Shown here: positions 8,358 through 16,965 of the stretch, one piece after another
Layout of the letters: each line of letters begins with the position of its first letter
Numbering within the stretch: position 1 is the stretch's first letter
Assembly (NCBI GenBank): GCA_947178145.1
Contig: CAMWXE010000003.1
Location: 1 to 64,000 of the forward strand
DNA length: 64,000 bases
Source of the DNA: an uncultured Lachnospiraceae bacterium
GTDB taxonomy: Bacteria > Bacillota > Clostridia > Lachnospirales > Lachnospiraceae
Reading direction: 5' to 3'
The notes under the pieces: generated by a model
Told to the model about the DNA's origin: nothing
Seen by the model: only the letters and a program-made list of their open reading frames with translations
The model's database searches: none
Position numbers and translations under genes: made by a program

Positions 8358-8668
8358 AACAATTACAGACAAAAAGCATTGACGAGGAGGAGTACATACT
8401 ATTCTGATGGACAGAGAGAAAGTGGCTGGTGAAAACTTTCGTGATGGTAGTATGGAAGTAGCCTTTGAGCTTTGGATTGAACGGAAGCGTTCTGGCGAAT
8501 GATTCCAAGTAGACTCCAACGGAGATTCCCACCGTTATCAAGGGAAGCGATATCGGAATGAGGCGCAGACCCGTTTTGTTCCCGCATCGTACAGAGTGCA
8601 GATTTTTTCTGAAATTAGGTGGTACCGCGGACATGTTTCGCCCTAAGCATTTGCTTAGGGCGTTTTTT
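8358..8668 (+). promoter_or_regulatory. T-box riboswitch, valine specifier GUA
   Basis: The leader shows the T-box landmarks in order: GGAGTAC (loop E side, ~8389-8395), AGAGAG (8413-8418), a distal hairpin closed by GAAAGT/ACTTTC, the specifier loop reading GAA-GTA-G with GTA at 8458-8460, the T-box sequence AGGTGGTACCGCGG (8617-8630), and a terminator at 8639-8668. ATACTA (from 8396) pairs with TAGTAT just before the specifier, which fixes GUA, a valine codon. The UGGU bulge would pair with an ACCA tRNA end. Uncharged tRNA-Val should stabilise the antiterminator and switch on the downstream synthetase gene. Confidence 0.93.
8639..8668 (+). terminator. T-box intrinsic terminator
   Basis: CGCCCTAAGC / GCTTAGGGCG with a four-base loop, followed by a run of six T. 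It is mutually exclusive with the T-box antiterminator. Confidence 0.92.
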
Positions 8669-8762
8669 GTCTGTGTTGTCAAAGGAACCGTTACCGAATG
8701 CGAACAGACTGGATGGTCAGACAGTACTTTTGCATTCAGTTTGATGACAAGGAGGTATCCAC

Positions 8763-11135
8763 ATGGATAAGAAGTATGATTTTCACAGGACAGAAAAAGA
8801 TCTGGAACAGTTCTGGACGGAACACGACATTTACAGGTATGAAAACGGAAGAGAGAAAAAAGTTTTTTCCATCGACACACCGCCGCCGACGGTAAGCGGG
8901 AAACTGCACATCGGTCATGTGTTTTCCTACACGCAGGCGGAGATGATTGCGCGGTTCAGGCGCATGCAGGGCTATGATGTGTTTTATCCTTTTGGCTTTG
9001 ACGATAACGGGCTTCCCACGGAGCGCTTGGTTGAGAAGGATGAGAATATCCATGCCAACATGCTGCCGCGGAGTGCATTCCGGGCAAAATGCATCAATAC
9101 CATTGCCAGATACGAGGAGGAGTTTCAAAACCTGTGGAAGCGTCTGGGATTCAGCGTGGACTGGAATCTGCAGTACCAGACCATATCGGATTTGTCCCAG
9201 AAGATTTCCCAGAAATCCTTTATCGAGCTGGCAAAGAATAAGAAGGCGTACATGAAGGAATCGCCGGTACTGTGGTGCACGGAGTGCCAGACCTCCATCG
9301 CGCAGGCGGAGCTCGATACAAAGGAGTGTGAGACAACGTTTAACTATCTGAATTTTCAGACACCCATAGGAGAACTGCTGATTGCCACCACAAGACCAGA
9401 GCTGCTCGCGGGGTGCGTCTGTATCTTTGTACACCCGGATGACAGCAGAATGCAGCAATATATCGGACAGACAGCAAGCGTTCCGCTGTATGATTTTGAA
9501 ATCCCGATTCTGTCCGACGATACAGTTTCTATGGACAAAGGAACCGGCGCGGTAATGTGCGCAACATTTGGCGATTCGACGGACATTGCGTGGTGTCAGA
9601 AGCATAACCTTCCATACAGGAAAATGATCCTGCCGGACGGGACAATTCAACAGGATGTGGCGCTGATCGGCGGTATGACAGTCACAAACGCGAGGGCGCA
9701 CATAATCAGTCTTTTGCGTGAAAAAGGACATCTTGTAAAACAGGAGACAATCCAGCACATGATTGCGATTCATGAGCGCTGCCGGAATGCTGTTGAGTTT
9801 ATCCCGTCAAGGCAATGGTATATCGATGTATTGACGGACAAGGAAACATATCTCGCGGCAGCAGACGAGATCAACTGGCACCCGGCGCACATGAAGAACC
9901 GTTATAAAATATGGGTAGAAAATCTAAAGTGGGACTGGTGCATATCAAGACAGCGGTATTTTGGGGTTCCTTTTCCGGTCTGGTACTGCAAGGACTGTAA
10001 AAAGCCAGTATTTGCCGCGGAGGAACAGCTGCCTGTAAATCCTGTGGAAAGCCAGCCGTTACATCCCTGCGCGTGCGGGTGCAGCGCATTTCTTCCCGAG
10101 GAGGCCGTCTTTGACACCTGGGCGACTTCCTCCATAACCACGCTGATCAATGCGCACTATGGCGAGAAAGATGATATTTCCGGTCAGATATTTCCGATGG
10201 GAATGCGCAGCCAGGCGCATGAGATTATCAGGACATGGGCGTTTTATTCGATCGTCAGGAGCCTGTACCACACAGGAGAGATACCCTGGAAGGACATTAT
10301 GATCAGCGGGTTCGTGCTGGCAAAACCAGGTGAGAAAATAAGCAAATCAAAGAACAACGGCGCGGATTCACCGATGGATTTGATTGAGAGGCACTCCGCC
10401 GACGCAATCCGCTATTGGGCGGCAAACAGCAGGCTTGGAACGGATACTTTTTTCAGCGAGGACGAGTTAAAGATTTCCAAGAGGTTTATCCAGAAGCTAT
10501 ATAATGCCGCCAGATTTGCGATACTGCAGCTAAACGATTTCGCAAAACCCGAAACGAAGGAAGGCATCGCGCTGCTTCCTGTGGACAGATGGATTCTGCA
10601 AAGGGTAAATGAGACAACCTTGCAGGCGGCTGCGCTGTTGAATGATTATGAGATCGGGCAGGCGAGACATGAGATTGATAACCTGTTCTGGAAAGATTTC
10701 TGCGATTATTATATTGAGATTGCAAAGGAGCGATTGTACCAGCCTGAAAAACATGGGCAGGAACAGCGGTATTCGGGGCAGACCTCGCTCTATTACAGTC
10801 TGCTTGGGATTCTGAAGCTGTATGCCATCTACACGCCGTATGTGACCGAGTACATTTATCAGGATTTTTACCGGAAATATGAAAAAGAAGTCTCACTGCA
10901 CCAGACCTTGTGGGAAACAGGTAGGACCGAGCAGATTTATCTGGAATTTGGCGGGCATCTGAAAAATGTGATCGCGAATGTGCGCAGGGAGAAGACGGAA
11001 AAGCAGATGTCCATGAAGGATGTGATTCCGGAGCTGATCATCACCTGCCCGAAAAAGTTCCGGGATTTTTATAAGAAGTCTGAGAAGGATATCAGGGCAT
11101 GCACAGGTGCTGAGAGGATTGTGTTTCGAAACTGA
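8763..11135 (+). CDS. valS: Valine--tRNA ligase, archaeal/rickettsial type, 790 aa
   Basis: Class Ia synthetase that charges tRNA-Val and edits threonine. The HIGH motif (KLHIGH) is at ~residue 50 and KISKS at ~526; a CP1 editing domain lies between, with TTRPELLAG near residue 210. The anticodon-binding helical domain begins near LPVDRWILQRVN. The motif GFDDNGLPTE, where bacterial enzymes have GTDHAGIATQ, and the preceding PPPTVSGKLHIGH place it with archaeal and Rickettsia ValS. At 790 residues it is shorter than the ~880 typical of bacteria and seems to lack the C-terminal coiled-coil arm. AAGGAGGT precedes the ATG. The T-box with GUA specifier confirms valine. It may replace or duplicate a bacterial-type ValS elsewhere. 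Confidence 0.93.
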   Translation: MDKKYDFHRTEKDLEQFWTEHDIYRYENGREKKVFSIDTPPPTVSGKLHIGHVFSYTQAEMIARFRRMQGYDVFYPFGFDDNGLPTERLVEKDENIHANMLPRSAFRAKCINTIARYEEEFQNLWKRLGFSVDWNLQYQTISDLSQKISQKSFIELAKNKKAYMKESPVLWCTECQTSIAQAELDTKECETTFNYLNFQTPIGELLIATTRPELLAGCVCIFVHPDDSRMQQYIGQTASVPLYDFEIPILSDDTVSMDKGTGAVMCATFGDSTDIAWCQKHNLPYRKMILPDGTIQQDVALIGGMTVTNARAHIISLLREKGHLVKQETIQHMIAIHERCRNAVEFIPSRQWYIDVLTDKETYLAAADEINWHPAHMKNRYKIWVENLKWDWCISRQRYFGVPFPVWYCKDCKKPVFAAEEQLPVNPVESQPLHPCACGCSAFLPEEAVFDTWATSSITTLINAHYGEKDDISGQIFPMGMRSQAHEIIRTWAFYSIVRSLYHTGEIPWKDIMISGFVLAKPGEKISKSKNNGADSPMDLIERHSADAIRYWAANSRLGTDTFFSEDELKISKRFIQKLYNAARFAILQLNDFAKPETKEGIALLPVDRWILQRVNETTLQAAALLNDYEIGQARHEIDNLFWKDFCDYYIEIAKERLYQPEKHGQEQRYSGQTSLYYSLLGILKLYAIYTPYVTEYIYQDFYRKYEKEVSLHQTLWETGRTEQIYLEFGGHLKNVIANVRREKTEKQMSMKDVIPELIITCPKKFRDFYKKSEKDIRACTGAERIVFRN

Positions 11136-11222
11136 TGGTGAGTCACAAATCGCTCTGTTTTGAAGGACGAGAGGACAGCATCCCTGTTAAACCGTGATCG
11201 GAATAAAGAACTGCATTTGCCT

Positions 11223-11250
11223 TGTTATTTTTGCACTTTTTCCGTATAAT
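11223..11250 (+). promoter_or_regulatory. Promoter of the AAA-ATPase gene
   Basis: TTGTTA at 11223-11228, 16-base spacer, and a consensus TATAAT at 11245-11250, about 36 bases before the start codon. Confidence 0.65.
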
Positions 11251-11286
11251 AAAAATACGACAATGCTGCTAATGGAGGTGCCGGTT

Positions 11287-12864
11287 ATGGGAATTTATTT
11301 GAATCCGGGAAATGATGGCTTTTGGGAGGCAGCTCGCTCCGAAATCTATGTGGATAAGACAGGGCTGATTGCGCATACGAACAAGTGTTTAAATACACTG
11401 CAAAAATTTATCTGTGTCAGCAGGCCACGGCGTTTTGGGAAATCAATGGCACTAAAAATGCTCGCAGCTTACTACTGCTGCAGCTGTGATTCGGCGGATT
11501 TATTCAGAGGTCGCAAAATTGAAAGCGACGCATCTTTTCAGGAGCACTTGAACAAGTATGACGTAATTTATCTGAATATGCAGCAGTTTTTAATCAGAGC
11601 CAGAAAACAGGGTGTCACAGACTATCTGGAGCGCGTTGTGCTCAATGATATTTGTGAAACGTATGGAGAATGGGTTTCGGAGCAGGAAACAAGTCTTGCC
11701 GCCGCATTGGAACGAATCTATGCAAAGGCAAAGAAAAAGTTCATTTTCCTGGTGGACGAGTGGGACTGCGTAATGCGCGAACGGCAGGAGTCAGAGGCAG
11801 TGCAGAAGCAGTATCTCGATTTTCTGAGAGACCTTCTCAAAGACCAGCCCTACGTTGCGCTTGCATATATGACAGGAATCCTGCCGGTGAAAAAATACGG
11901 GCAGCATTCCGCATTGAATATGTTCACGGAGTATTCGATGACGGATCAAAAAGTCCTGGAGGAGTATACTGGGTTTACACAGGAAGAGGTAAGAGCGCTG
12001 TGCAGACGGTTTGATATGGATTTTGCCGAGACAAGCAGCTGGTATGATGGCTATCTGTTTACGAAGTTTCGGCATATCTATAATCCGAAATCAGTTGTGG
12101 AGGCAATGCTTTTTCATAGATTTTCGAGTTATTGGACATCGACGGAGACATATGATGCTCTGAAGGTATATATGGATATGGACTTTGACGGGCTTCGCGC
12201 GGATATTGTGCAGATGCTGGGAGGCGCGCATATCAGGGTAAACACACTGAGCTTTCAGAATGATATGCGCAGTTTCAAGACGAAAGATGATGTTCTGACG
12301 CTGTTGATTCACCTGGGATATCTGGCATATGATCTGCAGAAAGAGGAGGCGTTTATACCGAATAAAGAGATCGTCAGGGAGTTTGAGAATGCCATGAGCG
12401 TCGGCGGCTGGTCCGAGGTCATGCGTGTCTTAAAAGAATCAGAAAAGCTGCTGGAAAACACGCTTCTATGTGATGGTGACAGCGTTGCGGAGGCGCTTGA
12501 CAGGGCACATACAGAAGTATCGTCGATACTGACTTACAATGATGAGAATTCATTAGCGTGTGCGATTGGGCTTGCTTATTACAGCGCGCGGAAGGATTAC
12601 AGGCTCATCAGGGAATTTCCCACCGGAAAAGGCTTTGCAGATATCGTGTTTCTGCCGCTGCCGCACACGGGCCGGCCCGCGCTGGTGGTGGAGTTAAAAT
12701 ATGACAGGAGTGTCAGCTCTGCCATACAGCAGATCAGGGACAGACACTACACACAGGCATTCGAAGGCTATACCGGCCAGATTCTGCTTGTCGGGATTAC
12801 CTATAGCAAAGAGAATCAAAACAAGCCGCACAGCTGTGTGATCGAGAAAATGGAGAAGATGTAG
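11287..12864 (+). CDS. AAA-ATPase-like protein with C-terminal PD-(D/E)XK nuclease domain, 525 aa
   Basis: GGAGGTG at 11274-11280 selects the ATG at 11287 over upstream in-frame starts. Residues ~15-30 carry the YVDKTGLI signature of this family, and the P-loop variant SRPRRFGKS is at ~50-58. The Walker B strand is FIFLVDEWD near residue 155. The C-terminus (~residues 450-475) has GFADIVF and VVELKY, matching the D and ExK of a PD-(D/E)XK nuclease. The family is abundant in gut Bacteroidetes and Clostridia, usually as many paralogs in one genome, and its function is unknown; DNA or mobile-element handling is an inference. Own promoter, no partner gene. Confidence 0.87.
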   Translation: MGIYLNPGNDGFWEAARSEIYVDKTGLIAHTNKCLNTLQKFICVSRPRRFGKSMALKMLAAYYCCSCDSADLFRGRKIESDASFQEHLNKYDVIYLNMQQFLIRARKQGVTDYLERVVLNDICETYGEWVSEQETSLAAALERIYAKAKKKFIFLVDEWDCVMRERQESEAVQKQYLDFLRDLLKDQPYVALAYMTGILPVKKYGQHSALNMFTEYSMTDQKVLEEYTGFTQEEVRALCRRFDMDFAETSSWYDGYLFTKFRHIYNPKSVVEAMLFHRFSSYWTSTETYDALKVYMDMDFDGLRADIVQMLGGAHIRVNTLSFQNDMRSFKTKDDVLTLLIHLGYLAYDLQKEEAFIPNKEIVREFENAMSVGGWSEVMRVLKESEKLLENTLLCDGDSVAEALDRAHTEVSSILTYNDENSLACAIGLAYYSARKDYRLIREFPTGKGFADIVFLPLPHTGRPALVVELKYDRSVSSAIQQIRDRHYTQAFEGYTGQILLVGITYSKENQNKPHSCVIEKMEKM

Positions 12865-12870
12865 CTGAAC

Positions 12871-12936
12871 GTTAGTTTCGGTTCACGCTCTGTCTGATTT
12901 TGGCACAATTTTGTACATTGAAGGCGTAAACAGCAA
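12871..12936. repeat. Dispersed inverted-repeat element, copy 1
   Basis: This 66-bp stretch closely matches 21571-21633: both share GTTCACGC, a middle TCTGATT...ATTTTGT...ATTGAAGGCG, and the end GGCGTAAACAGCAA. It follows the AAA-ATPase gene and is non-coding. Confidence 0.65.
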
Positions 12937-12966
12937 ATACAGCCATGAAATGTAATGGGCGTTTAT

Positions 12967-12996
12967 TTGACAACACCTCTCCAAATGATGTATACT
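12967..12996 (+). promoter_or_regulatory. Promoter of the rhomboid gene
   Basis: TTGACA at 12967-12972 and TATACT at 12991-12996 with an 18-base spacer, 25 bases before the ATG. Confidence 0.75.
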
Positions 12997-13020
12997 TCTC
13001 ATACATAGGAGAGGTGAGAA

Positions 13021-13704
13021 ATGGAAGAGCAAAGGGCGGTAAACTGGCGCAGTTACAGCGTAACTATGGCGATTTTGGCAATAAACATTACTGGATATAT
13101 TTTATGTACACAGATGGGGGAAGCGGTGTATAATATTGGCAGTATGAATGCAGAGAAGATTCTTGTGGAAAAAGAATATTACAGATTCATAACTTCAATA
13201 TTTTTACATGCAGATATCGACCACATTGTCAGCAATATGATTTATCTGGTCGGACTGGGACAAATGATAGAACAGATGATAGGACATGTTCGATTTGCGA
13301 TACTGTACTTACTCTCAGGATTTGGGGCGGGCATCTTTTCCATCCTGTATGCTGTTTTGACGGGTGATATCTATGATGCGGTTGGTGCCAGCGGTGCAAT
13401 CTTCGGATTGATCGGTGCGCTGTTTATTCTGCTTGTCCTCCGCGATCTGAGGCGCAGGGCACAAAGACGGTCTGCCGGCACAGATACTGCGTCAGAGCAG
13501 GTTAATGGCTTCAATGGGAATGGCAGGTGGGCGCCAAATGGGTATGAGAGTATATCAGTAGGGAAAATGGTCTTTGTGGTTGCCTATATGATTTATTCCG
13601 GGACGAGGGCCGCGCGGATTGACAATGCGGCGCATGTGGGCGGATTGGTTTGCGGGCTGCTGCTTATGGCGATTATGAATTTGATCAAAACAGGGAGGAT
13701 ATAA
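13021..13704 (+). CDS. Rhomboid family intramembrane serine protease, 227 aa
   Basis: Six or so membrane helices are visible. The catalytic Ser lies in GASGAIFG (~residue 124) and the catalytic His in NAAHVGG (~residue 203), the dyad of active rhomboids. The HADIDHIVSNM segment near residue 65 is the conserved helix-2 region. A hydrophilic insert (~145-180) sits between helices. AGGAGAGG precedes the ATG. It is followed after 3 bases by the flavodoxin-SCP2 gene, so the two are probably one transcript. It cleaves membrane proteins; the substrate is unknown. Confidence 0.93.
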   Translation: MEEQRAVNWRSYSVTMAILAINITGYILCTQMGEAVYNIGSMNAEKILVEKEYYRFITSIFLHADIDHIVSNMIYLVGLGQMIEQMIGHVRFAILYLLSGFGAGIFSILYAVLTGDIYDAVGASGAIFGLIGALFILLVLRDLRRRAQRRSAGTDTASEQVNGFNGNGRWAPNGYESISVGKMVFVVAYMIYSGTRAARIDNAAHVGGLVCGLLLMAIMNLIKTGRI

Positions 13705-13707
13705 AGG

Positions 13708-14709
13708 GTGAAGATTAATATTTATTATGGAGGCAGAGGATTGATCGGGGATCCGACTTTATATGTGCTAAATAAGATACAGGAGGTGCTGCGCGAGCTC
13801 AACGTCAGTGTGGAGCGCTATGATTTGTACGAGTTTAAAAACAATATTGTCACATTGCCGCAGACATTGAAGGATGCAGATGGCGTCATCCTTGCGACGA
13901 CGGTGGAGTGGTACGGCATTGGCGGATATATGCAGCAGTTTCTTGATGCCTGCTGGCTGTACGGAGACAAGGACAAGATTTCTAATATTTATATGTGTCC
14001 AATTGTTATGGCAACGACCTACGGCGAGAATGAGGCGGCAAAGAATCTCACAGAGGCATGGGAAATCCTTGGAGGGCGTCCGATCACAGGCATCTGCGGT
14101 TATGTGGCAGATGTGTCAGAGTTAGAGCAGAATGCCGGTTATGCCAGGGTGATAGAGAAGCGCACAGAGGACATGTATCGGTCCATCAACCAAAAATTAC
14201 CGATTTTTCCGAACAGCAACCAGGCCGTAAAGCAGAAGATTACCTTTACACAGAGTCTGAACCTGACGCCGCAGGAGGCGGAGCAGTTGTCAGAACTTGC
14301 CAGTGACGATCTGTATGTGCAGAAGCAGAAAGAGGATATACAGGAGCTTGCCAGCATGTTCAAGGATTTAATGAATGTAAAAGAGCCGGACAGCACTTTG
14401 TTTCTGCAGGATTTTAGAGAACATTTTTATCCGCAGGCAGGATTCCGGGCAGTCTATAAGTTCACCATGCCAGAGACACGGCTGCCGTTGATTGTCAAGG
14501 TGGACCACACAGAGATGGAGTGTTATTATGGGGATACAGACAGTGTTGATGTGGAGATGCAGGTGTCCATGGACATTATGAATGAGATTGTGGCGGGACG
14601 CATGACCTTTCAAAAGGCGTTTATGTCCGGGGATATGAAAATGAAGGGTGACTTTAAGGTACTGCGCACGCTGGATCTTCTGTATGTATTTACAACACAA
14701 AAAGCATAA
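13708..14709 (+). CDS. Flavodoxin-fold / SCP-2 sterol-carrier-like fusion protein, 333 aa
   Basis: GTG start with GGGAGG 9 bases upstream. Residues ~1-160 look like a flavodoxin-type NAD(P)H-dependent reductase domain (MKINIYYGGRG, then GVILATTVEWYGIGGYMQQFLDAC). The C-terminal ~100 residues (from AGFRAVYKF) resemble an SCP-2 lipid-binding domain, with VSMDIMNEIVAGRMTF and the GDMKMKGDF turn. The joint architecture suggests redox chemistry on, or regulated by, a bound lipid; this is inference. It follows the rhomboid gene and precedes the HIT gene by 19 bases, all likely co-transcribed. Confidence 0.75.
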   Translation: MKINIYYGGRGLIGDPTLYVLNKIQEVLRELNVSVERYDLYEFKNNIVTLPQTLKDADGVILATTVEWYGIGGYMQQFLDACWLYGDKDKISNIYMCPIVMATTYGENEAAKNLTEAWEILGGRPITGICGYVADVSELEQNAGYARVIEKRTEDMYRSINQKLPIFPNSNQAVKQKITFTQSLNLTPQEAEQLSELASDDLYVQKQKEDIQELASMFKDLMNVKEPDSTLFLQDFREHFYPQAGFRAVYKFTMPETRLPLIVKVDHTEMECYYGDTDSVDVEMQVSMDIMNEIVAGRMTFQKAFMSGDMKMKGDFKVLRTLDLLYVFTTQKA

Positions 14710-14728
14710 GAATGGAGGATACTTTTAT

Positions 14729-15142
14729 ATGAAAGACGAGAATTGTATTTTTTGTAAGATTGCGCATGGCGAGATACCGTCGAGGACATTGTATGAGGAT
14801 GATGATTTCCGGGTGATACTCGACCTGAATCCGGCCACAAAGGGGCATGCGCTGATTCTGCCAAGGGAACATTATAAGAATTTGTATGAGATCGATGACA
14901 ACACAGCGGCAAAAGTGCTTCCGCTTGCAAAAAAGATGGCGGTGACAATGACGGAAAAACTTGGATGTGATGGCTTTAACGTGGTGCAGAACAACAACGA
15001 GATCGCTGGTCAGACCGTATTTCATTTTCATGTGCACCTGATACCGAGATACAACGACGACAACCAGTCGCTTATCATGCCTCCTTGCGGTATGACAGCA
15101 GATCAGCTGGATGCGGTAAAAGACGAAATTACAGGGGAATAA
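14729..15142 (+). CDS. HIT family nucleotide hydrolase, 137 aa
   Basis: The histidine triad reads HFHVHLIPR (~residues 97-105). The N-terminal CIFCK zinc-type motif and KGHALILPREHY are typical of the Hint/HinT branch, which hydrolyses purine nucleoside phosphoramidates. GGAGG at 14714-14718 selects the ATG at 14729 over an upstream in-frame start. It is the last gene of the rhomboid operon, followed by a terminator shared with the convergent murG. Confidence 0.93.
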   Translation: MKDENCIFCKIAHGEIPSRTLYEDDDFRVILDLNPATKGHALILPREHYKNLYEIDDNTAAKVLPLAKKMAVTMTEKLGCDGFNVVQNNNEIAGQTVFHFHVHLIPRYNDDNQSLIMPPCGMTADQLDAVKDEITGE

Positions 15143-15200
15143 CAGCGCTGAGCCTGTCTTTATGAGAGGGCTCTGTGAGAAGTGTATGGCGGAGATTAGC

Positions 15201-15241
15201 AACAGGGGCACTTTCCTGACAATACAATGCCCCTTGTTCTT
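15201..15241. terminator. Bidirectional terminator between HIT gene and murG
   Basis: AACAGGGGCA and TGCCCCTTGTT form a stem over a 17-base loop, with T-rich sequence after the right arm. It lies between convergent genes. Confidence 0.65.
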
Positions 15242-15250
15242 CGTCTGGAA

Positions 15251-16321
15251 TCATTTCTGATGGATCGTATCCTCTATCAATGAAGTAATTGTCTCAATAG
15301 AATCTTTGATTTTGCTGTTCTGCATTGCATCGATATAAGACTGTCGTGTGAAGTAAAGTTCATGAATCTTTTCTGTCAGAATCACTGCGGTGAGGTAATC
15401 CTCGTCAGCCACCATGGAATAGCCCTGTGACTCGAAGCTTTTGGCATTCAAAATCTGGTCGCCGCGGCTTGCATGGGCGGGGAGCGGTATCAGAAGATTT
15501 GGCTTTCGCAGGGTCAGCAGTTCGCAGATCGCATTTGCACCGGCGCGCGATATGACAATATCGGCCATGGCAAACAGATCCTTTAAGTCTTCCTTTACAA
15601 ATTCAAACTGTTTGTAGCCCTTGGTATTCAGCAGCAGATTGTCGATTTTATCCTTGCCGCAGATATGCACAATCTGAAAGTCCTCAAGCAGTTTAGGAAG
15701 TGCTTCGCGAACCAGTTTGTTGACCTCGGCGGCACCAAGACTCCCGCCGATGACCATGATCACAGGTTTTAACGTATCAAAGCCACACATTGCAAAGCCT
15801 TTTTCCTTATTGCCCTTCGTGAGTTCGTTTCGGATTGGAGAACCGGTGAGTATTGCCTTATCGGCAGGGAGACTCTGCAGAGTCTCGGGGAAATTGCAGC
15901 ATATTTTCTGTGCGACAGGAATACAAAGGCTGTTGGCAAGTCCAGGCGTCATGTCGGATTCATGAATGATACACGGGATTTTTAACATCGCTGCAGCGCG
16001 GACAACAGGCACACTCACAAAGCCGCCCTTGCTAAATACAACATCGGGCTTGAGTGTTTTTAATATTTTTCTGGCTTCGGCAAAGCCCTTGAGCACGCGA
16101 AAGGGGTCGCTGAAATTTCTGATATCAAAATATCTTCTGAGTTTTCCTGTGGAAATTCCATAATAGGGGATGCGGTAATCCTCGATTAACTTTTTCTCAA
16201 TGCCCTCGTAGGAGCCAATATAATGGATGTCATACCCCATGCTCTTAAGTTTGGGAAAAAGAGCGATATTGGGAGTCACATGACCAGCAGAACCACCACC
16301 GGTAAAGACGATGCGTTTCAT
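15251..16321 (-). CDS. murG: UDP-GlcNAc:lipid I N-acetylglucosaminyltransferase MurG, 356 aa
   Basis: This GT28 enzyme makes lipid II from lipid I on the inner membrane face. The N-terminal loop TGGGSAGHVTPN (residues ~7-18) and the central MVIGGSLGAAEVN motif are the two glycine-rich loops of MurG; ISRAGANAICE is the UDP-GlcNAc binding segment. Length matches the family. GGAGG lies about 10 bases before the ATG at 16321. It stands alone instead of in a division-cell-wall cluster, so it could be the MurG-like paralog seen in some Clostridia; the fold and chemistry are clear, the exact acceptor less so. Confidence 0.9.
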   Translation of the reverse strand: MKRIVFTGGGSAGHVTPNIALFPKLKSMGYDIHYIGSYEGIEKKLIEDYRIPYYGISTGKLRRYFDIRNFSDPFRVLKGFAEARKILKTLKPDVVFSKGGFVSVPVVRAAAMLKIPCIIHESDMTPGLANSLCIPVAQKICCNFPETLQSLPADKAILTGSPIRNELTKGNKEKGFAMCGFDTLKPVIMVIGGSLGAAEVNKLVREALPKLLEDFQIVHICGKDKIDNLLLNTKGYKQFEFVKEDLKDLFAMADIVISRAGANAICELLTLRKPNLLIPLPAHASRGDQILNAKSFESQGYSMVADEDYLTAVILTEKIHELYFTRQSYIDAMQNSKIKDSIETITSLIEDTIHQK

Positions 16322-16422
16322 ATAATTAAAGCCTCCGATTTCCTTTTCATGATGAAAGTATATAGGATAGTATATTCAAAAATTTTAGATTTTCCAGTTA
16401 TTTTGAATTGTTACCATATTTT

Positions 16423-16674
16423 TCAATTTGCTGTGTTTGCCTTATACTGTTCCAGAGCACATGCCAGCTGGTCGGGGCAGGAAGTATTCTTATAACCGCA
16501 TTTGATACCTTTGAGCTTTGAGATAGCATCATCGACAGTCATTCCGGCAACCAGTGCCGAGATGCCTTTCAGATTGCCATTACAGCCTCCGGTGAAGGCC
16601 ACAGATGTTATGATATTGTCCTCAACTTCAAAATCGATTAGCTTCGAACAGGTTCCACTTGTTTCGTATTGCAT
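16423..16674 (-). CDS. TSCPD domain-containing protein, 83 aa
   Basis: The small protein ends with TSCPDQLACALEQY, the TSCPD motif also found at the C-terminus of some ribonucleotide reductases, and has CNGNLKGI in the middle. The start at 16674 is preferred to the GTG at 16683 because AAGGTAAGG is then about 8 bases away. Four cysteines (GTCS, GGCN, IKCG, SCPD) suggest metal binding. It is on the same strand as murG but 100 bases upstream of it. Function unknown. Confidence 0.85.
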   Translation of the reverse strand: MQYETSGTCSKLIDFEVEDNIITSVAFTGGCNGNLKGISALVAGMTVDDAISKLKGIKCGYKNTSCPDQLACALEQYKANTAN

Positions 16675-16762
16675 AGAGCACACCTTACCTTTCTTATGTA
16701 TTTACTGTTACTATTTTACCAATCCAGCCAGGTGAAGTCAACTAAACTTTACCAATTAATTC

Positions 16763-16850
16763 GTTACTGTTCACTCCGTTCCAGTAACGGGCAAAAATCC
16801 ATGCAAAATTTGCAATACGAACAAGGTTCGTTATGCAAATGGATTTTTGC
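16763..16850. repeat. Composite palindromic element upstream of nadA
   Basis: GTTACTG (16763-16769) is inverted as CAGTAAC (16782-16788). It is followed by a long hairpin: GCAAAAATCCAT (16791-16802) with ATGGATTTTTGC (16839-16850), and inside it TACGAAC with GTTCGT. The GTTACTGTTCAC start is shared with the element at 21571. It may also act as a terminator or insulator before the nad promoter. Confidence 0.65.
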
Positions 16851-16881
16851 TTTCAAACGATACGATTCTTAATTTGTCATC

Positions 16882-16919
16882 ACAGGTGTCTTGTCATATG
16901 TAAAGGCATATGCTATACT
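16882..16919 (+). promoter_or_regulatory. nadA promoter with overlapping NiaR-like operator
   Basis: TTGTCA at 16891-16896 and TATACT at 16914-16919 are separated by exactly 17 bases. The stretch ACAGGTGTCTTGTCATATGT (16882-16901) spans the -35 box and resembles the operators described for NiaR (YrxA), the niacin-responsive repressor; the operon's last gene encodes such a repressor. Binding here would block RNA polymerase when nicotinate is plentiful. The operator match is from memory of the motif. Confidence 0.7.
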
Positions 16920-16965
16920 GCAAAGAAACGGCATGGTTTTAGGCATGCATACAGGGAGGTTTGAT

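Noticed and set aside
8468-8476. Tryptophan (TGG) specifier in the T-box leader
   Set aside because: TGG after TTTGAGCTT lies outside the loop defined by the ATACTA/TAGTAT pairing; GTA fits the loop and the downstream gene.
8736-9773. 345-codon minus-strand frame
   Set aside because: It is wholly inside valS on the opposite strand, has Cys/Arg-rich composition unlike a protein and no ribosome binding site.
11194-11286. N-terminal extension of the AAA-ATPase from 11194
   Set aside because: It would overlap the promoter; the ATG at 11287 has a proper ribosome binding site.
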